Assembly: GCA_033239525.1 (NCBI GenBank)
Contig: BSYO01000025.1
Location: forward strand, 2,948,001 to 3,012,000
Source of the DNA: Nepenthes gracilis
Lineage: Eukaryota; Streptophyta; Magnoliopsida; Caryophyllales; Nepenthaceae
DNA: 64,000 nucleotides
Direction of reading: 5' to 3'
The position numbers were made by a program, and so were the translations under genes. The notes beneath the pieces were generated by a model. The model saw only the letters and a list, made by a program, of their open reading frames with translations, was not told the DNA's origin and searched no databases. The number at the start of each line of letters is the position of its first letter. The first letter of the stretch is position 1. This document shows, one piece after another, positions 21,833 through 35,316 of this stretch.

Positions 21833-24800
21833 TTTAAATTGAACATATTACCCTTCACAATAGGTGTCACGCTTAGTGAATAATTTTTTATTTGAAATCT
21901 TTATAAACTTTTATTGATATAGGTCTTATGAGACAAATCTAAAATATCTTGTAGTCTGTCTAGATGAATATTAATGTCAATGACATAATATATATCACGC
22001 ATATCTTTTATTTTAAATTTATCAGAGAAAATTTATTTTATCTCATGTAGCAAACCCCTATCATTGAATGTAAGTAAAATTTCATCCGTATATAAAATAA
22101 AGAAATAAATCTTACTCCCACTGACTTTCTGATTTATATATATTGATCTATAATATTCTCTTCAAAATTAAATAAAGAAATAATATCATCAGATTTTAAA
22201 TACCACTGATAGGAGATTTGCTTTAATCTATATATAGACTTTTTAAATTTGCATACAAATTGCTCACTATCATTAGAGTAGAATCCTTCTGATTGTTTCA
22301 TATAAGTCTCTTCATCTAGGTCACCATTTAGAAATGATATTTTTATATCAATTTATTATAATTCTATATTAAAATAAGTAACTAATGTTAAAATAATACG
22401 AAAAAAATATATCTTAAACACAAGAGAAAAAGTCTTTTATGTAATTAATTCCTTCCTTTTGAATAAATCTTTTAGTAAAGAGTCTTATTTTATATCTTTT
22501 ATTATTACCCAATGAGTCTTTCTTTATTTTAAAAATCTATTTATATCTTATGACTTTTGCCCATTCAGGCAACTTAATAAGATTTTAAATTTCATTACAA
22601 CTCATAAAATTTATCTCTTTCTTTATAGTATTATATCATAATTTTAATTCATTATAACTCATAACTTGTAAAAATCTTTTGGGATTATTTTTGGCTCAAA
22701 TATTGCAGTAAGACTCTTATCAATATACAATACAATTACTAAAAATTACTGATTTTCTTATTTTAGTAGATCTTCTTAATATTGTATCAATATTTTTAAC
22801 TAAAACATGTTATTTAACTATTTTAAGTAAATCTTAAGTATCATTATCTACTAGAATAATTTCAACAGCTTAGAAAATCACATTGATTGGTTGTTCAATA
22901 CCAATTTAAATTTGAGTGATGTTGTATACAATAATCAATCTATCATATTAAATGAAAGGTTAAAATTCTAAATGATCATTATCAGAAATTATATTTCTAA
23001 ATCAATTACTCCCACTCATTATATCATTCTCATGAAATTTTACATATCTTGATTACACAATCCTAATACTGTAAGACGGATAATAAAATCTATATCCTTT
23101 AGCTTATTCAATATATCAAATGAAATACCCACTTATGGTTATTGAATCCAATTTCTTTTCTTATGGATTATAAACTCTTACTTCAAACAAATATCTCCAA
23201 ATGCGTATATGTCGCAAACTCGATTTTTAATCCTTTTGTAACTCAAAAGGAGTTTTGGAACAACTTTCATTGGAATACGATTTAATATATGCACTGTTAT
23301 TTTAAGAGCTTCAGTTCACAATGTTTTTGAAAAATTAGAGCAGCGAAGCATACTCTACACCATGTCTAATAATATTTAATTTTTTTACTACACCATTTTG
23401 GTTCGGAGAATCGGGCATCTTACATTGGATAATTATCCCATACTCTTGAAGAAATTTTATAAATGGACTAGGTATTTATCCATCTTCAGTATATCTACTG
23501 TAGTATTCTCTACCTCTATCTGATCTCACAATTTTAATTTATTATTCATATTATTTCTCTACTTTCACTTTAACAATTTTAAAAGCATTATAATACTTTG
23601 TTCTTATTATAAAGTAAGTAGAGATACATATATTATAAATAATCATCAATAAATATGATGAAATACTTTAGACATTACGAGTTAGTATCTAAGTTAACAA
23701 TTTTAATATGTTCAAACTTCTCTTGACATCATTCTTAGTCTTGTTGATTTGGTTTCCTTTTATACAATTCACACAAGTCTCAAAATTAATAAAATCTTGA
23801 TTATTAAGTGTTTCATCATTTATTAATCATTTGATCCTTTCAATGGAGATATGTTTTAATCTCAGATGTCACAATATAAAAAAATATTTATTCACAACAC
23901 ATTGTTTAATATCAGTATCAACTTGCACAATATTATAAGAGGTATTATTTTATAAATTTATACAATAAAGACCATCAGATAATATATTATTTTAATAATA
24001 TCAGACTTATAATATAAATTAAAAGATAAGTCTAAAAATATAATAGAATATCCAAAAGGTACAAATATTGAAACCAATATTAAACTTTTAGAAAAATTTA
24101 AAATATAAAAGATCTTTTTTAAATTTAAAATAAAATCACTACTTAAAATTAAATTGCATGTTTCAATTACCTCCACATGTATACGCATTTTGTTTTTAGA
24201 GAATATACTTTATTCACTTTCCACTAGCTTCTTCATGTTTTATAAATCCTGTAAGGAATTAGTAATATAGATTGTAAGATCAAAATTAATACATCATATG
24301 ATATGAGAAATATTAACTATATTAGATTAATAATATATAAAAATAATGGATTATCCTTCTTCTCAAGCCAATCTTGATATTTGATTCAATATTTCTTAGC
24401 ATATCCCTTCTTTTTATAGAAGAAGTAGTTTGATTCTTTTTTGATGTCAGATTAAAGAGACATTTTACCTTTTTTCTTTTTAACTTAAGTTTTATTCTTT
24501 TCTTCTTTAAGTATAAATACACTTTTACTTTGTTCCATCGTAAGTCTTTTTTTCTATTAAACACACATGGTCATAAGTTCATTAATTGACCATTTATCTA
24601 TATGTGTATTGTAAGAGATTTTGAAGGGTCCATATTATAGTGAAAGTTTATTCAGATTATAGTGTACAAGAAAGGATTTAGACATATCCACCTCAAAATC
24701 TTTAATCGGGTCACTATATTCCTCATTTGTATCATATGTTCACACACACCTTTAACGCTGATAAGTCTCAAAGATGAAAACTTTATAATTAGGGTGTTGG

Positions 24801-26430
24801 CAAATACTTTATCTGAAGTCTTGAATTATTCATCAATAACTTTCAATAAATTTCGCATATTATTATACTGATCAACAGAATCATGAATATCAATAAAAAT
24901 TTTAATTTTTATGAATATCAAATTGAGGCGATTAGATTATTCCCATCATTTATAAAAAGTAATATCAATTGGAGTGCTGATTTCGGTAAAAGTAGGTGAT
25001 TTGTCTTTTCTTATAACATAATCAGTATCCAACCATCCTAGATGAAAAAAATTTTCTCATTTCAGACTTTATAGTTATCACATTTTAATTTAAAAATATC
25101 GCATCTAATATTAAAAAAATTTACAGTTATGTAACTATATAAAATAAAATTACATATTTAACAAATAATATATGATACTAATAATAAATACATAACATGT
25201 TTTAACAATGTAAAACATACATCATAAATTAATTGATATAAAAATTATCCGTGAGTTAAATTTTTAATTTAAATAGATTTATGTAAATCTTTATGATAAA
25301 ACTATCAACTTATATTCTAATTCTTAATTTCTGTGAACAAATTAAGAAAAATCATTTGATATTTTATCATAATTAATTAATTTAATATAATAAAATTTTA
25401 TGTGAAATAAATTTTAGTATATTAAAAATGATTGGTCACAATTAATATATTTATACCATATGTGGCTATAATATATAATTTTATTAATTAAAGATATTGT
25501 GATTAATTTCTAATTAATTAAATAATATTAATTATTAGACATTACACACACTCATATATATATATATATAACTGTATTTTAAACATTATATAATTAATTT
25601 TATATATAATAATAAATATAATTATATATATATATATAGATATATATACACATGCAAATATTGCATAAATATAATAATCGCCGTTGCTATCGACGCGTTG
25701 CATAAATATAATTTTATTGTCATTGTAGCATGAAACGATGCCATTTTAAGTCGTCTTCAATCTCCGGTGGATTTTCCCAAACCCGTTTTCACCTAATTTT
25801 TGATTTGATGATAACTATGCCATTTTTACACCAAAATAATATTTTTTTACTATTATTGTAGCACAAAATGATGTTATTTTAAATCGTCTTCAACCCCAAC
25901 GAGTTTGCCCAAACTCTTTTTTACCCGATTTTTGATTCGATGAAAATCATGTCATTTTTTCACCAAAATTGATATAAAAATTATGAAATCGTTGGAAATT
26001 AAATTTCCTAATGATTTCCATAATTAGTTTTCACCGGATTGTTAAAATAATTCAAACTTTTAAAAAATTAAAAAAATCGGGTAAAAGGGAAAAGTTGTAG
26101 AATAGTTCAAGGCCAGGAATTTGACCTCTTTGATACCAAATGTTTGATATAAATTAGTCTTCCAGATTCAAAATTATGCCATATGAAAACCGAATGTGGA
26201 ATTAAAATTAAGAATCGTTATTAACCTCCTGCCATTAAATCCATCGCAAATTGTTCGAAATTTATGTAAAACTTTTTCACTTGTTTGGATCTTTTAAACC
26301 TTAATACTCTTCAATGATAGTGTATAATCGGAGTACTTGGCTTAGAGATCCAAACTGAGATCACCCTTATATTTAGATAATTCCATCAATTATTTGCGAT
26401 GGTTACCAGTAGAGGCAGTTAGGCAAGACA
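21833..26430 (-). mobile_element. Old Ty1/copia copy A, 3'-truncated
   Basis: Aligns in order and orientation with copia copy B (48843-55213) from the RT region to the 5' leader. Matches include the RT block before the joint (21835-22330), the integrase region (about 23000-23850), the gag zinc-knuckle remnant (about 24390-24420, Cys lost), the gag region (about 24650-25060) and the leader (25200-26110). A primer site reading GGTATCAAA on the minus strand lies at about 26129-26137, with diverged LTR sequence to about 26430. RNase H and the 3' LTR are absent; the 3' cut is at 21833 against gypsy sequence. Every domain is full of stops. Its RT still has the segment holding the catalytic box (reading L-Y-T-D-E at about 22085-22100), which copy B has lost. 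Confidence 0.8.
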
Positions 26431-27041
26431 GTTACCAAAAACATGAACCATTATTTGTTGATTTTTTTTTTTTTTTTTTTGTTGAAAACTGAATAACCAA
26501 TAGAATAAAGTATAATAAGTTCCTCATTATCCTTATGAGATAATGATACTCTGGTCCACTCTCTTTTTCTTCACTTTCTCTCTCTACCCATGCCCCCTTT
26601 CTCCTTCTCTTCCTCTAATTTTTGACTATTATATATCAAGTAAAATCAGAGACTAGTTCTCATCTTCCTAAAATCCTGAAATTTTTTCCTGCTTTATCCA
26701 AATCCACAAATAATTTTTTTCCTACATTATTGAGTACTATAGCAAGTTCCACAAAAATCTTCTAACTTTCTTAATGATCTTAATGTTCTTCATATGCTGC
26801 ATCAACTAGTTATCGTGGAAGATTAATGATTTTGCGGTGCACTCCATTCTTGATTCAGATCCATGTTTCAGCAACAATACGAGAAACTAAATTTCTGCAT
26901 GGCTTCAAGTTTCTGATGTTCTGTCAACAAAATTATTAATTGCCTTATGTTTTCTTGGTATTATTGATTGAACTGCAACAATCTTGGTATTCTTAAGAAT
27001 CACTATTGCTCAATAAAATTGATATTCTTGAGAATTAGTGG
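26431..27041. other. Intergenic, nothing recognised
   Basis: AT-rich with a 19-bp T tract at 26462-26480. No coding potential or element structure recognised. Confidence 0.5.
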
Positions 27042-28010
27042 TGAAAAAGCACGTTTCGGTGCTACCGTGTTTCGACCCCGTTACAAGTATAGCGGAAGCA
27101 ATAAAATAAATTAATTAAATTAAATATCCGATACACGTAAGGGATATTTAACTCTAGATGTATAAGCATGCACAATATATATATAATAATGAACAGCAAT
27201 AATAAAGAATAATAAAGACTCAATTTTTGGTGACGAAGTGAAAACTCGATACCCACGGTATCGAGAAAAACACTCCGGGTTTCAACGGCCAGGGAAGCAA
27301 TGCACTATGAAAATCAACTTACAGCCGGTGGTAATAACGCCGCTAACCTAGCCGACTTACTCCCGACGCGTGATCCCTACCAAGGAACTCCTTGGATTTG
27401 CCCGCGGCAACGGAACCGGACACCTTCCGGTCTTCAAGCCACTCTTCCCTCTCGTGCCACTTGAATTGCCAATCACGAACGGATCTCCTTCTTCACGAAC
27501 GGATCTCCAACAACGGTAGAAAGAAAAGTTTCAATGATTTAAGAAGGTGGGTGAGAAAACTTCTATGAACATGTAGAAACTCTTGTAGTAGTTAGTTTTC
27601 TCAAGAGAAGAAACAAGGATCTTGAAGCATGAAGGCTTTCTTCTCAAATGGAGGCTCAAAATAATCTGACAGAGAGCATATGGCGTCCTTAGGGTTTCAA
27701 AAATATAAGCCAATATTTATAGAGGAGCCAAAAATCGCGTTTGAAATTCTGCCCGTTAGGCCGCCGCTCGAGCCGGGATCGAGCGCGCAGCGAGCGCGCA
27801 GTGAGCGGCCCCCATTCTGGGATTTCGGCTCGAGCGGCCATCGAGCATGAAGCGAGCGGGGGAGGTTCTGGTTTTTAGGCTCGAGCCGTTATCAGGCACA
27901 AGGCGAGCGGGCGGCCTTTGGAAGGGCCCGAGCGCGTGGAGGGCGGACCGAATGAATTTTAATGAATTTTAAACCGACAATCCACAACCCGACATCAATA
28001 AAATAATACA
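27042..28010 (-). mobile_element. Probable isolated copia-type LTR
   Basis: Read on the minus strand this 969-bp block begins TGTATTATTTTATTGATG. It passes a GC-rich stretch with repeated CTCGAGC / GCTCG words (27770-27950) and a TATA box TATAAATA at about 27714-27721, then a leader-like region. It ends ...GTGCTTTTTCA. Composition and layout (U3, TATA, CT-rich leader) look like an LTR. No partner LTR, primer site or coding region adjoins it and I could not find a clean target duplication, so solo-LTR status is an inference. Confidence 0.45.
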
Positions 28011-29254
28011 TATGGTCACGGAATATGCCAATAAGACGAATGTCTCTAACAAGTGGTATAATCAGTGCATAATCTGTGCACAAGTAAGGATTCAGCATTA
28101 TAAGATTCTTGAAGAAATTCTTAGATACCCCTCGCAACTGATTTCTGTACATAGTTGCAACATGGATTACTCAACTGAAAGCGGAACTGACATTCTTGGT
28201 GATTCTTGAAAATTTTTTTATTAATTTAGTTCTGTTTTACTCAGAGAATATTGGGTTGTCACTGAAGACAACCAGCTACATCAATCAGCAATTATTGGGC
28301 TGCCATTGACACACAAACAACAACAGGAACTTCTTTATCGGCAAACTGAGGCATCAACTACTGATTTTTAGGTATCCAGCAACTTCTGGCTTCTTGCTGA
28401 ATTCATCATCTATGGCTTCAACAAAAAATTTTAGAGTGGATTGGCTAATGCAATTCTTGTTGCAACTTCAAAATGCACATAGAGAACATGCACTAAATCA
28501 ACAGTAACTCATAGTTGAATGACTATGTTAGATGGAGCACAAACAGGATACCTTCTTCACGAAAATCAAGCAATTGCTATTAAACAAACTAGTATCTACC
28601 TCTATTACTCAGCCATTGTCAACTCGTACACTCAAAGAATTTGAAGTTCACTAACAATAACAACAATGGCACATTTACATAGCATCACAGCAACTAAACT
28701 CACCCATACATAATCAAACAAAGCATCAAGCATAACAGTTAGCTCATTTACCAGCTCAATTTGTACAATAAGGTAGCATCGAGGACTTTAATCATAAATG
28801 GCAAAGAACAAACAGCATTGCAAATCCCTCTTTACTGAACCCAACGTTAGCAGCTTCAGTGATCAAAAGCGGAAATACAAATGCAGCTTGCACTTTACCG
28901 AACATTGCAAGCTAAGAGGTTGTGTTCTCATCAATAAATCAGATGCAAGTCACGAATAACTACATTACAATCAAGGGATGGATAGATTCACATGTCAGCT
29001 TACAATCACATTTGAGAAAGAAATTATCATAATTTTTAGTATATTAGTATAATTCTCAAAACTAGTATTAGCTATATATGTTACAATAAAGTAGGCCATG
29101 TTTGTCTTTCATATGTTTTCTTCCCATTCTTGAGGATAATGATGCTTTTGTTAGAAATATTTTGTATCGATATTTTTCATAACTAAGTAAAATAGATCTT
29201 TTGAAACATTCTCAGCCATTGGAAAGATTAGTGTCTGATTCACGTCAATTACTT
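28011..29254. other. Intergenic, nothing recognised
   Basis: Moderately AT-rich DNA without a credible gene. Short open frames at 28012-28209 match nothing I know. Confidence 0.5.
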
Positions 29255-29520
29255 GTAAATATACCATCTCCAAATATCCATGCCTAACCTACATCCGATC
29301 CACTCATGTGTGTATTTTGTCTAGAATGCTCATACTCAATTTGCCACCGAGCCGAGCATGTGCGTATTCTGTCCAAAATATTCATACCTGATATATACTT
29401 AAGGCACACGTATGTGTATTCTGTCAAAAATGCTTATACTCGATGTACACTCAAGATATGCATAAGTGTCATTACACAGATTACCCACGTCTGATGTATA
29501 CCTGAGAGATGCACATCCAT
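29255..29520 (+). repeat. ~53-bp tandem repeat
   Basis: Degenerate units, each with ATGTG(T/C)GTATT(T/C)TGTC followed by AATGCTCATAC(T/C)-like sequence. Unit starts are at 29306, 29358 and 29412 (spacing 52 and 54). More degenerate units lie on both sides, for four to five in all. The open frame at 29306-29494 is a by-product. Confidence 0.65.
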
Positions 29521-30890
29521 TAGAGCGCTACTTTCTAAATGACCACGTATTTGTGACCTAATTTTCAACCTTCTTTAAAAATATCTCCCTTTCAAACACT
29601 TATGATACAAGGAAGACGGTGTGGAAAAACTGCAACAGTTTGTAAAAGCTCTTATTGATAAATTTAAATTGCCTCTATTTGAGTAAACTAATTTTATTCT
29701 TGAGTTTAATTGCCAAGATTTTCTCATCCTTCCTTTTCTTCATTATGTTACACACACCAGTTTTAGCCAGTTAGTCTTTATTGGGACATTGGTGGCATGA
29801 ACATCAGGATGCAATGCTCTATAGAGATTTTACGCCAAATAAAGTATGATTGATAAGAAGATTAGAAAGTATCCGATTTCGCTATTGAAAGCAAATCCAT
29901 AGAGTTTCTTAATAGATGTCAAAAATTTGAAATTAATTGACTAAAGTTTAGTACTTCTGTATCATCCGAATTATAAGTTGACTTTCTTAGTATATTACTT
30001 TCATTGGCTATAGCAGTTCAAAAGGTTTTACTCGATAACTATTGGTTATTAAGGTTTTACTTTGTCACCAATATTTGTTTGTCCATATTCTATTCTATAT
30101 CTCTATCTTGGTACTATATTTTTCAGATTTGCATTTATATTTGGATATACTTTACGTGTATCATATATTATTGTATTTTTTTTTACTTTTGCAACTTTAA
30201 TTAGATATGACCTATATAAATTTTATCAGATTTTAGGACTTTTCTTTTAAGAGAAAAATAGATAATTAAATGGTGGGAAAACTAGCATTTTAAACCATAT
30301 ATTTCACAAAATTTATTCATATTAAGGTCAAAATATGGATTCCAGAATAAATCTGTCATTTTTTTGAAAAGATTCATGGTACTTAGTTTTAATCCATCCA
30401 TAAATAATAATAATAAATTAATATAAAATAATTAGATATATTGATATTATGTTATTTAAAAATACCCTAATAATAATTAAAAGCTATTCCTAAATATTTC
30501 TATTAGTCAAAAAGTAAAATATTAGATAAGTATGTTTTGGTCACTTTTTAGATATATTATATAATATGTTTTTTTATTAATTCATTTATAATAATAAATT
30601 TATATATAAATAAATAAATAAATATTATATTAATAAAATATATCTTAAAAATAACTAAAAAATACCATCAAAATATTATTTTTGTCAACAATAAATTAAG
30701 GGGAAAGAAGTGCCACATAAGAAAGGAGTTGAAATGCCCAAGACCATGCAGCTCTCTTAATTTTAAAATTTTTATTATTTTAATAGTTGAGATTACGTGA
30801 TATAAGATTAAAAAAAATTTTAATTTAATTTTTTTTAATTTTAGTAACTTATTTTAAAAGAAATAACCGCCTCGTGCTTTGTGCGTTATT
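29521..30890. other. AT-rich intergenic DNA, nothing recognised
   Basis: No gene or element recognised. It includes the upstream region of the MYB3R gene; no clear TATA box was found in its last 150 bp. Confidence 0.5.
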
Positions 30891-30912
30891 TAGCTTCCAA
30901 CGTAAGCTGCTT

Positions 30913-30915
<3 letters not shown>

Positions 30916-30944
<29 letters not shown>

Positions 30945-31064
30945 AGCATTTAAAGGCGAAGCCAATTGAAACCGGCCAGTTACACTTCCGTTTGGATTCT
31001 TTAATTTCTATCCCATATTTTCCCGCTTCTTCATCGCCACCGCCTCTCTCTCTCTCTCTCTCTC
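30916..31064 (+). repeat. GA and CT microsatellites in the MYB3R leader
   Basis: (GA)n at 30916-30941 and (CT)n at 31043-31064, in the presumed 5' untranslated region or core promoter. GA/CT tracts are common near transcription starts of TATA-less plant genes. A leader intron from about 31246 (AAAAG/GTTCG) to about 31552 (GGGCAG/GTTGG) is possible. Confidence 0.5.
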
Positions 31065-31599
31065 CCACGAAGACCTGAGCACCGCGATTTCAGTTGCTTC
31101 TCTCGCATTCTGTTCGATTCAGATCTTCTCTCTCTTTCTCTCTCTCCTCCTGCTTCCTTTTTCCTGTACTTGGCGGTTACGTTTTGAAGTTTGACGACTT
31201 AAAAAGCAGGGGAAGATCTGAGAATCGGGAGCAGTTATTAAAAGGTTCGTGAAGCTGAGGTTTGATATTTCCGACTGAGTCAATGATTCTGCGTTTGATT
31301 TGGAGAGAAAATTGTGATCTTATTGGGATTCAGCGTTTGATTTGGAGAGAAAATTACAACCTAATTCAATTTTGGGAACTGGATAAAAAGGAGTATAATG
31401 TTTTACTTATTTCCTTTTTTTTTTTCAGATTAGATTTTAGTGGAGGTTGTTATTGTTTTTCTGATCTTATAAATATATGATTTATTGCGGTGGCACTCAT
31501 TATGTTCCCGTTGCTTTCTCTCTTTTTCGTTTGTCTTTTCATCTGGGCAGGTTGGAACAATTTCTGGTGGTGGTTAGAAAGTGACTGAGAAGAGAAATC

Positions 31600-34500
31600 A
31601 TGTTGAAGGTTAAGAAAGAGGAAGAGTGGAATGTGGAGTCCCCTAACGGCGTCGCGATTACTTTGTATTCTTCACTCTCAGACAGTAGCTGTGAAACTGC
31701 TGCACCTCAATCAGCACATTCCCATGGGTATGTCTGATTTTGACTCAGTGCGGGTATAATTTCTTGGCTAAACTGTAGCTTCGGATTAGGCCAGTGGAAT
31801 CGGATCTGCATTACGATTCATGGACTCAAATTGCGATTAGTCAGTTACTTGTTTTTGTTGTCGTTTTTAGTCTCATGGGACTAATTTTGTCTCCATTGAA
31901 GAAAAGAAGGATTTAAATTTTGTGTATCTTCAGTTGGAATTTTTGATAGTGTCTATACACTTCTGCATTCTTTCATTGCTGTGGAGGGTTTGGTTAATTT
32001 CTTTTGTTTCATTGTGTCTCATTGTGTAATATTTACATTATTGATATTGAAATGGGGTTCTGTGTTATTTTAGGAGGCTGTCTGGTCCAACAAAACGTTC
32101 ATCCAGGGGTGGATGGACAGAGGAGGAGGTCAGTAGGTCATCCTTTCATCTTCCTTGGTTCAAAAGTGTATTGATAGTAGCAAATGGTTTTTTAAATTTT
32201 GGAAAATAATACAATCATCTAATGATATTTGCTTGAAACATTGTGCATTTATGCAAATTTCTTGCTTCTTACTACATGGGAACAGGATAATCTCCTGGCT
32301 GCTGTTGTCAAGAAGTACCATGGGAAGAACTGGAAAAAAATAGGTATGTTCTGAAATTCTTAGTATGCTATTACACATTTCATGATTCATCCTGCTCAAT
32401 TGCAACTTTCAAAATATAATTCAACACTGCAAAGAATTTTAACAGGAAAAAAAAATAAAGACCTCATAACAAAAAAAAAAAAAAGACCTCATAACAAAAA
32501 AAAAAAACAGACAAGAACTATTAATCTTTTATGCTGACCTTCTTTGTACATGCTAGCTGCTATTTCTTGAGTATTGTGCAACTGGTTTCATAATCTAGCT
32601 GCATGAAGTTGCTTATTTCCTTACTGATAGAGGATCCAAGTGCAATATCACATTTTTTTCGGGTTAATTGATCTTCTTTTCCATGCATACTCAGCAATTT
32701 GCTTCAGCTTTTTCCAACCTGCCAATTGATTTATATTCTTCATATTTTGTGAAGCTGAACATATTCCTGGCCGTACAGACGTTCAGTGCTTGCATCGTTG
32801 GCAAAAAGTTCTTAATCCTGAACTTTTCAAGGGACCTTGGACGAAGGAGGTAGGAATTTATACTTTTTTTTTTCCACTGTTTGGAGGCCCTATATGAGTT
32901 AAGGAGGGAAGTTGTACTGTTCATGGATTGATATAACATAGTATTTGTCCTTTTTGGGTGGGAATTGCCTCCTTTTGCTGGAAAAAGTGAGGGAATCCTC
33001 CTAACCGAGAACAATACACTTGTTCTCTAAACTTTAATGTAATTCCACTATGAAACTGACGACTATTACCATAAATTTCCTAGAAAATGACACCTAGTTT
33101 CCTAAATTAATGCAAACTCCAGTAAGTTTACAGAATGTCGAGTTTCCTAAAACAATAAATGAAATTGAAAATATCCTAGTAGAGATATACCCAAATTCCA
33201 TTAAAATCTTAAATAATCAAAATTAAATAATAGCCAACAATTAAATGGTGAAATCCTAGTGGCAATAATTTCCAATTTCGGCCTTGAGATTGTGATGGTT
33301 GGCTGCTGGAGTGTGAAGAAGCAGCGTAAGTTTTGTGGATTGTTTGAGTGTTAACTCTACTAAATGACTTTAACAGAGAACTGCTAGGACCGCTGCAACA
33401 GTGACAGAGACACGAGCCAAAATCTTTGGCTCTCATAACAACTGAAGGGAAACCTCCCCAATTAAGATTGAAACATGTGTTCTCTAACAATTTCCTAAAT
33501 CCATCAAATACTTATGAGTAAACTTCTTAAAATTTTTCAATCCTTACATAACAGGAAATCAAATTGGTAATATCCTAATAAAGATATAAATTCATTAAAC
33601 AAATGACCAACAAGACCAATCCCTAAAGACGAAAGGCCACATTGATCAAAAAGGTTGTATTATGACTCAGTTCAGGAAGGAAGGACAGGCATGCTACATT
33701 GTTCATGGCATCATTTATATCTGGCTCTCCGTTGTTTGACCTTATTCTGTTTGATCTTTCAGGAAGATAACTGCATCGTTAAGCTGGTTCAGAAACATGG
33801 TTGTAAGAGATGGTCTGTTATTGCAAAGTCTTTACCAGGTCGAATAGGCAAGCAATGCCGTGAAAGGTAATTAAATTGTTGGCATTCAAAGATTACTGTG
33901 CAATTTCTGGCACAGTAATCCACTGATCTGCTGCCGTAACTTTAAGAGGATACTGTTGTTCAAAGTTTTTTTTCCCCCTCTGTTTTTCAGATGGCATAAC
34001 CATCTAGTTCCTGGAATAAAGAAAGATGCATGGACCAAAGAGGAAGAATCAAATCTTACTTATTACCACCAAATATATGGCAATAAGTGGGCCATGATTG
34101 CAAGGTTTCTGCCCGGAAGGTATGCATAATGTTGGAAAATATCAAGTCATGCCTGCCCCACTAGTTTGAGATAATTCTTACTTCTAGCAGAGAAACTTAT
34201 ATTTCATAGAAGACTTGCACATAAACAATTGTAAGTGTGGATGATTCATCCCCTTTCATGTCGCTGAATTCCATACTTTTCTTTTGCAAGTACAGGACAG
34301 ACAATGCAATTAAAAATCACTGGAACTGCTCAATGAAGAAGAAAGTAGATTCATATGTCTCCCATGTTTCTACACCGAATGTTTGTGGGGTAAGTCCTCA
34401 AATTGACTGTGATGAAATGAGCATAGCCTGTTCGAAGACTGAAACAGAAACTTCCAGAACATGCTCTTTGCATTGCCAACTTGGATTGGAAAATGGCCCT

Positions 34501-35316
34501 GAAACTTGCTCTACTGAATTAAATCTTGGAACTACAAACCGAGGATATATTCATCCAGAATCAACGGCCAGATCTTCAGGAGCAGGGCTACATCGTCTCA
34601 TAAATTCACCAGGTCAGATCGTGTTCGATGAAAAATACACTTCTGCTTTAGATATTCCCTTGTATAAGTCAAGAAAGACAAACAGCAAGGCTCCCAAAAG
34701 ACCAAGGGATAATGGCCCGGATTCCGTAAATATGAAATTTGGAATTTTGGAGAGGTCCTTTTTAAGTCTATCAACACTAGGCGTTGTTGAAGATGATAGT
34801 AAGGAAAGGAAGAAAAGTAAAGCTCATGGAAATTCTTCCAGACTGGAAGATTTAAGTTATGGTTGCCTGTGTTATGGGCCACCCGGTCTAACCGAAACAG
34901 CCATGGAAGATGGATTTCGTGAAACAGAAAATAGCCTGTCAAGTTTTTCTACACCTACTAGTTCTCCACGAAGAAACCCGGTGAATTATGGCAGTCCAGC
35001 ATCTATATTGAGGAATTCTGCGTTGAGTTTCAGCACTCCTTCTATTATAAGGAAGCGATCTTTCAGGCAAGCACGTAATGCCTCCGAAAATACAGACCAC
35101 AAATGCACGCCTGCATTGGCAGAATCTCAGATATGTAATGGGAAAGTCATCTGTAGAAAACCTGAAACTTACGCTTCTATGGAGAGTGTGGTAAGATGCT
35201 TGGAACCTGAATTTGATATGGAATGGGATCTTGCTAGAAGGAAATGTGGCACTTCTATTTCTGCTGATTCGTCTTCTGATGATATTATTGGCTTGAAGGC
35301 ACTGCCAATATCTTAA
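31600..35316 (+). CDS. MYB3R: R1R2R3-MYB transcription factor (MYB3R)
   Basis: Seven coding exons: 31600-31727, 32074-32128, 32286-32343, 32755-32849, 33763-33866, 33991-34119 and 34296-35316. All have GT-AG borders and matching phases, giving 529 residues. Three MYB repeats follow a 53-residue N-terminus. R1 is at about 54-105 (GGWTEEEDNLLAAV ... GRTDVQCLHRWQKVLNP). R2 is at about 106-157 (GPWTKEEDNCIVKLVQKHG ... GKQCRERWHNHL). R3 is at about 158-208 (AWTKEEESNLTYYHQIYGNKWA ... TDNAIKNHWN). The C-terminal 320 residues are serine-rich with the GSPASILR and SPRR blocks of the MYB3R3/5-like branch. Family members bind MSA elements (core AACGG) and switch G2/M genes; this branch often represses. 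No stop or shift is seen in the coding exons, so it is probably functional. Confidence 0.93.

Noticed and set aside
30004..30250. Hydrophobic overlapping frames upstream of MYB3R
   Set aside because: Typical of T-rich DNA; no start context or conservation signal.
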